The notes beneath the pieces were generated by a model. The model was not told where the DNA came from. It saw nothing but the letters and a program-made list of their open reading frames with translations, and made no database searches. Of a stretch of DNA of 64,000 nucleotides, positions 60,010 to 64,000 are shown piece after piece. Numbering within the stretch: position 1 is the stretch's first letter; the number at the start of each line of letters is the position of its first letter. The stretch is taken from the NCBI RefSeq assembly GCF_050908995.1, contig NC_135124.1, forward strand, positions 9,610,001 to 9,674,000. Direction: 5' to 3'. A program made the position numbers and the translations under genes. This DNA is from Andrena cerasifolii. Its lineage: Eukaryota > Arthropoda > Insecta > Hymenoptera > Andrenidae.

Positions 60010-60061
60010 TGTGTGCGTGCGTGCGTGCGTGTGTGTGTACGTACGTGCGCGCGTGTGTGTA
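60010..60061. repeat. Alternating pyrimidine-purine tract (GT/GC/TA)
   Basis: 52 bases alternate pyrimidine and purine without exception (TG, CG and TA steps), a sequence class prone to Z-DNA. Confidence 0.9.
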
Positions 60062-60924
60062 AATTAAAGTGGCATGCAATCTTGAGTTACCCTGTAACAA
60101 ACAACCGTGCTCGCGTTCTCTACGTCAATTAGCACCGTCGTTCTCATCCACTCTGATCATCTTAGCTTTCATTATTCGCCGGAACGACACGAACTCCGTC
60201 TCCTGGACGTCGTCCTGTCTACTCGGTGGCACCCTTTGTCGAAACTACGCGTTACTACCCTGTCTCATCGTCGTCGTCGAGAGTCAACCCCCCCTACTCG
60301 CGTCGCCACTTGTGACTCTAATTTATCACGAGTAAAGCTTAGCAGCATTGATTTCAATTGAATTTCTAGATCACAGTGACTCTCGACGTCGACGTCCATC
60401 GCATGCCCTCTCCCCGTACCGCTGAAGCGTAATTAACGGGAACTCTACGCCGAGATCGGTGCGATAAGACAACCTTCGCGATCTCTTTACAAATCAAAGC
60501 GGTTCCTCGACTTCCGCCGCGAGGGACGCTAAATTCGGCCACTCTACTCTTCTGTAATACACTGTATTTCTTTTCTTTTTTTTTTGTTACCACTGTACAC
60601 TCGCACACATACATACCGTGTACGCCGCTGGCATCGCTCTAACTTACTGTCGCTACTGCCGCCTATGTACCTCTACACACTCTACTTACTATCTGCTCTG
60701 ACTATCCTCTCCTGCGCATCCTTGGGGATCATTTTCGAAAACCATCGATTCCCCGCTGTTTACAACGCGGCATGACTCGTCGCTTCACTTACTATCCACC
60801 CTCCGATCGCTCTGATTTGCACCATCCTATAATGGGATCGGTGAAACAATTTAAAAAAAAAACACACACAAACGCGACTCTACCTGTCGGCTGCCCGTTA
60901 ATTATCCGCTTTCTGTTTTACTCT

Positions 60925-60931
60925 CCCTCTT

Positions 60932-60963
<32 letters not shown>

Positions 60964-60966
60964 TGT
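60925..60966. repeat. (CT)n microsatellite
   Basis: Interrupted CT run, directly visible. Confidence 0.85.
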
Positions 60967-61105
60967 GTGCTCTGTCTATCTCTCCGCCTCTCTGTACAAA
61001 AATACTCATTCTCTACTGTATTTCGAAACACCCCCTCTTAAATCCCGGCATACGTGTCCTGTAACGGCTTCCTTCTAACTTGCGTGCACGCAACACACTC
61101 TGTAG

Positions 61106-61257
61106 CCAAGGGAAGAACGAATATCGAGCTGCGAGAGCAATTCATATTGGCGGACGGCGTCAGCCAGACAATGACGGCGTTCAGATCGAAGCCGAGCCCG
61201 ACCTCGACGCTGCAGCGTGCGCAAATCTCATCCGCGAACGCCGGACCCATCACCAAG
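61106..61257 (+). CDS. shot: shot coding exon 31 (GAS2 C-terminal flank)
   Basis: KGRTNIELREQFILADGVSQ, then TMTAFRSKPSPTSTLQRAQI and SSANAGPITK at AAG|GTAACG. The KGRTN-ELRE-FILADG motif follows the GAS2 domain in Shot and MACF1. Phase 1 in, phase 0 out. Following exons, with the Ser/Arg-rich microtubule-binding tail and the stop codon, lie outside the window. Confidence 0.95.
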
Positions 61258-62402
61258 GTAACGTCACCATTCTCTCCTCGCCGTCGATGGACCGTGACCG
61301 CTCGTGCCCCGAGACGAGCCACGTCTACCGCCACTCGCGGCCACCCCCGCGATCACGATCCATCCACGGGCCTCGACTACTCGTTATCACTCTGTCTATA
61401 CCTCTACATCGAGTCACGCGTTCGACTCGAGCCTGTACTCCCCCCCCTCCCCCCTCGTTCGACGGAGAGACCAGACACGATGCAAACTGGATCGCTGGAT
61501 CGTTCGTTGATCCGTTCAGCCCTGAAACGCCAGATCGACGTTCCACCGACGCTCCGGCGGAGTTTCCTTGGTTCTCGATCGCAACGCCGCACGTAGATCC
61601 CACCCCATGTCTGTACTATCGAAACTGTCTTGGCTTGCCCCGTCCCCCACCCCTTTTCTCTTTGGTGTTACCAAAGCCCGTCGATGTCGTTCGTACGAGT
61701 CCTCTGTTTGGGGGTAAGTACCAGTTGTTGAGAGGACAGCAGGTTAATCGAATCTTCTCTTCTCTCTATCCTCGCATGCGAGCATGTCAGCTTGAAGGAC
61801 GGTAGCAATCGTCGCACCTAGAGCTACCCTAGAACCAGCCACGCACCTCGAGGTAGCCGCTTAAGTCTCAGAACCATTTTCTCCGACCGCCTCCCACGCT
61901 CCCTTTCAGTTTTCAGCCAGGTCCAACCCACCCCGAGTCCTTGGCCGCCCTTGAACCCAGCCACGCTGATATCCGCGTGCTCGATACACCGGGATATAAT
62001 AATCGAAGGTCGCGCTGTGAACCGAGCTCCTTGGCTCGTCGAGAGGGAATAGTACCTGACCTCAGGAGATGCGATTTCACGAGATTCTGTCTTATCTGTC
62101 TGTCTGTCTATCTATCTATCTCTACTGTCTTTTCTATTTCTCTCTGTTCCCGTATTGTCGCGACCCGACGTCCACGTCGGGATCGCGACGCTCGGGTTGT
62201 CCGTCGTCCGGGAGCGAACGGTGGACGCTTCGACCGAAGGATCCTTTAACGAAGGCTCTCGCGGTCGGTGGATCTCTTTTTCGTGGGTGAATCGGTCGAA
62301 GGCTCCAGGCGTCCGCCACGGCGACGGACGAAGGCCAGCGAGAACGGTCCGCCCACGCATGGGAAAGTGGCGCCATTCCTAAACTTTTCGTTTGTGGTGT
62401 AG
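61258..62402. other. shot intron 31 (1.1 kb)
   Basis: C-rich, with a (TCTG)n/(TCTA)n tract at about 62094-62121. No phase-0 exon with family resemblance was found. Confidence 0.55.
62094..62121. repeat. (TCTG)n(TCTA)n microsatellite
   Basis: Tetranucleotide run, directly visible. Confidence 0.88.
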
Positions 62403-62509
62403 CGGAGGAGTTTATGAGCCAGCTGACGCCGATATTTGAGAGTTTGAGGCAAAAGGAGGACCTCCCGTGCTCGTATCCCCTCCACATGCACGCCCCCTCT
62501 TATCATTGG
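62403..62509 (+). CDS. shot: shot candidate alternative exon 31' (mutually exclusive with exon 31)
   Basis: 107 nt between acceptor GTGGTGTAG and donor TTGG|GTAAAT, phase 1 in and 0 out, the same phases as exon 31. From exon 30 it would read PCR-A-EEFMSQLTPIFESLRQKEDL, then PCSYPLHMHAPSYHW. The sequence is strongly coding in character (amphipathic helix, then a Pro/His/Tyr-rich end). If used instead of exon 31 it would replace the KGRTN-FILADG segment. It cannot follow exon 31 directly, because that ends in phase 0. Confidence 0.6.
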
Positions 62510-64000
62510 GTAAATAAGAAACTAAAGTCTACTTCTTCTCTAAGTTCTGCTGTCGTTGGTTGTGACACACGGTGGTGTACCCCCGATGATCTGTCTCCTT
62601 TTATTTACAGTTTTTTTTTTCCTCCTTTGTTGCATCCTTTTGCGTGTCTATCTTTTCAGTTTTCAGTTTGGTTTTCCATCCACTTTTCATTTCGAGCTCC
62701 TCTTTGCTGTCACTCGAGTGCGCTTTACGCTACACGGCCATCGTTAGGCGACCGATGGAGCGCGCGATTTCGTCGCGATCCTTGCGACGAAGCCTCCACC
62801 CTTTTTCAGTTTTGATTTTTGCGCTGCCGCTGTCGCTGCCCTCAGCTACCCGCCACGGCGATCTTCGTCTGCGCTCGGTTCTCGCGACCCGCAAGTCGAC
62901 GCGCTGCATATAATACAGCTTTTGATCGAGGATCCTGCATGCGGCAGAGCTGGTAGATTGGCTCGATCACCGACCTTCATATTATCACGACTCAGGTGCA
63001 TCGACTCGCGAGTTCTTTATCGATTGGTAATTTTTAACGACCGCATGCATCGCGCCCCTTTCGTATCGGTTCGTTTTAGTCTCGCGGTTTACTGTGTTTC
63101 GTTTCGACCCTGGGTCGGTCTGATTTCAATTTGGATGCCTCTGAACGATCTCCCCCTCCCCCGTAGAACAATCGACGCCCTCGAAGATCCGCGGGCGGTA
63201 AAGGCGGCCGCTCCAATGTGCGGCCGGCGACGGTGCCGGTAGCGCAAGGGAGAGAAGTATGTACCTGTTTCTCCCTTGCACCAGTGGGACAGTAGAGGGT
63301 GTCGAGCATGTCCCAGACACACGGTATCGGTCGATACTCCCGCGAGATCCAGCGCGATTCGCGTGCCGTGTTTACGGTGTTACTACTGGTATCGATTATT
63401 ATGCATAACGATCTCTCCTGTATTGCTGTATTGGTGCGTGCATAGTGGCGTTGATCGGAGACACTTCGAATCACCATAAGCTACTCTATCTCTCCCAACT
63501 TCCTCTGGTAAGTTTGCATGGATATTTCTTTCGTTTTTTGTTTTGTTTCCTAGACGTAAATCTGTCTATTACGGTGGTTTCTCACGCCCTCTCTCTATCT
63601 CTCTGGTTGTTATTTTTTTTAATTTCTCTCGCGTTGTTTCCTTCGATCGATCGATCGGTCTCTGGTTCGCATCGGTGGCGTTGAAAGGTTCTAAACGAAC
63701 GACCGAGCAGCATCGCGAAGCAATGTTGTTGCGCGATACCGTCGAGAGGGTCTCCTGGCCAATGGGAATCTTCAAAATTTTCACGAAAGAGACAAGAACC
63801 GTCCCTCTGTTAAATTCGTTCCCACCCGGCCGGCGATTCGACGCGTATCGCTGTAACCAACAGCATCGACGCGCCCCATTAGCGCGTCGACCATTCGAAC
63901 GACTCCCGCTGTTTGTCTGTCTGTTTGTTCGCCTAATCTGTCTCTACACGGTAGAACACGCATCTTCTCTGCTCCGATCCCCATCGTTTCGTGTACCCGA
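62510..64000. other. Remaining downstream intron sequence of shot
   Basis: T- and C-rich with no recognisable exon, so the gene continues past the window. The frame around 63445-63560 is short and unsupported. Confidence 0.55.

Larger units (their letters stand above)
58350..61105. other. shot intron 30 (2.8 kb)
   Basis: Contains a 52-nt perfectly alternating pyrimidine-purine tract (60010-60061) and a CT repeat (about 60925-60966). No exon recognised. Confidence 0.6.

Noticed and set aside
62155..62382. Frame containing VRERTV, considered as the next shot tail exon
   Set aside because: No AG acceptor at the required position and the downstream sequence does not resemble the Shot tail.

Overview
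The window is almost entirely one very large, intron-rich gene on the + strand: the insect spectraplakin gene short stop (shot/kakapo, the MACF1/dystonin orthologue). I assembled 31 coding exons from 6626 to 61257 by translating both sides of each AG/GT splice site. Reading phase is preserved at every junction, and the summed coding length (24,690 nt) is an exact multiple of three, giving 8,230 codons before the window runs out of recognisable exons. The last exons (Ser/Arg-rich tail and stop codon) must lie beyond 64000. The organism is an insect, and my best guess is a hymenopteran (bee, ant or wasp). This rests on the clear shot-type protein, CpG-rich GC-heterogeneous flanks, many 65-120 nt introns and intronic MITE-like repeats; the order-level call is inference.

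Layout: 1-6625 is GC-rich upstream sequence with an inserted TIR element. 6626-18144 holds the first exon and the CH1 actin-binding domain, spread over five exons with 0.4-4.8 kb introns, including an 18-nt microexon. 18145-22961 is a CpG-rich interval that appears to hold alternative first exons; the best supported pair (21537-21702 + 22359-22579) would give an isoform with CH2 but no CH1. 22962-28646 encodes CH2 and the plakin domain with its embedded SH3. 30339-40214 is a phase-0/phase-0 pair of exons, one of them 9,679 nt long, made of plakin repeats and a PEVK-like segment. 42815-55970 encodes the spectrin-repeat rod. 57070-61257 encodes a linker, two EF-hands and the GAS2 microtubule-binding domain. 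A second exon with the same phases as the last GAS2-side exon lies at 62403-62509.

The parts work together as one actin-microtubule crosslinker: CH1-CH2 binds F-actin, the plakin domain docks membrane or junction partners, the spectrin rod is a long spacer, and EF-GAS2 binds microtubules. Alternative starts, the giant plakin-repeat cassette and the alternative C-terminal exons would tune actin binding, length and microtubule binding.

Introns contain at least seven TIR or foldback elements with no intact transposase, plus several microsatellites. I found no second gene, no RNA gene, and no convincing minus-strand gene. Nothing here looks like an undescribed multi-gene system. The most interesting signals are within-gene: microexons, candidate isoform-switching exons, and a strict ~297-bp higher-order period in the plakin-repeat exon.
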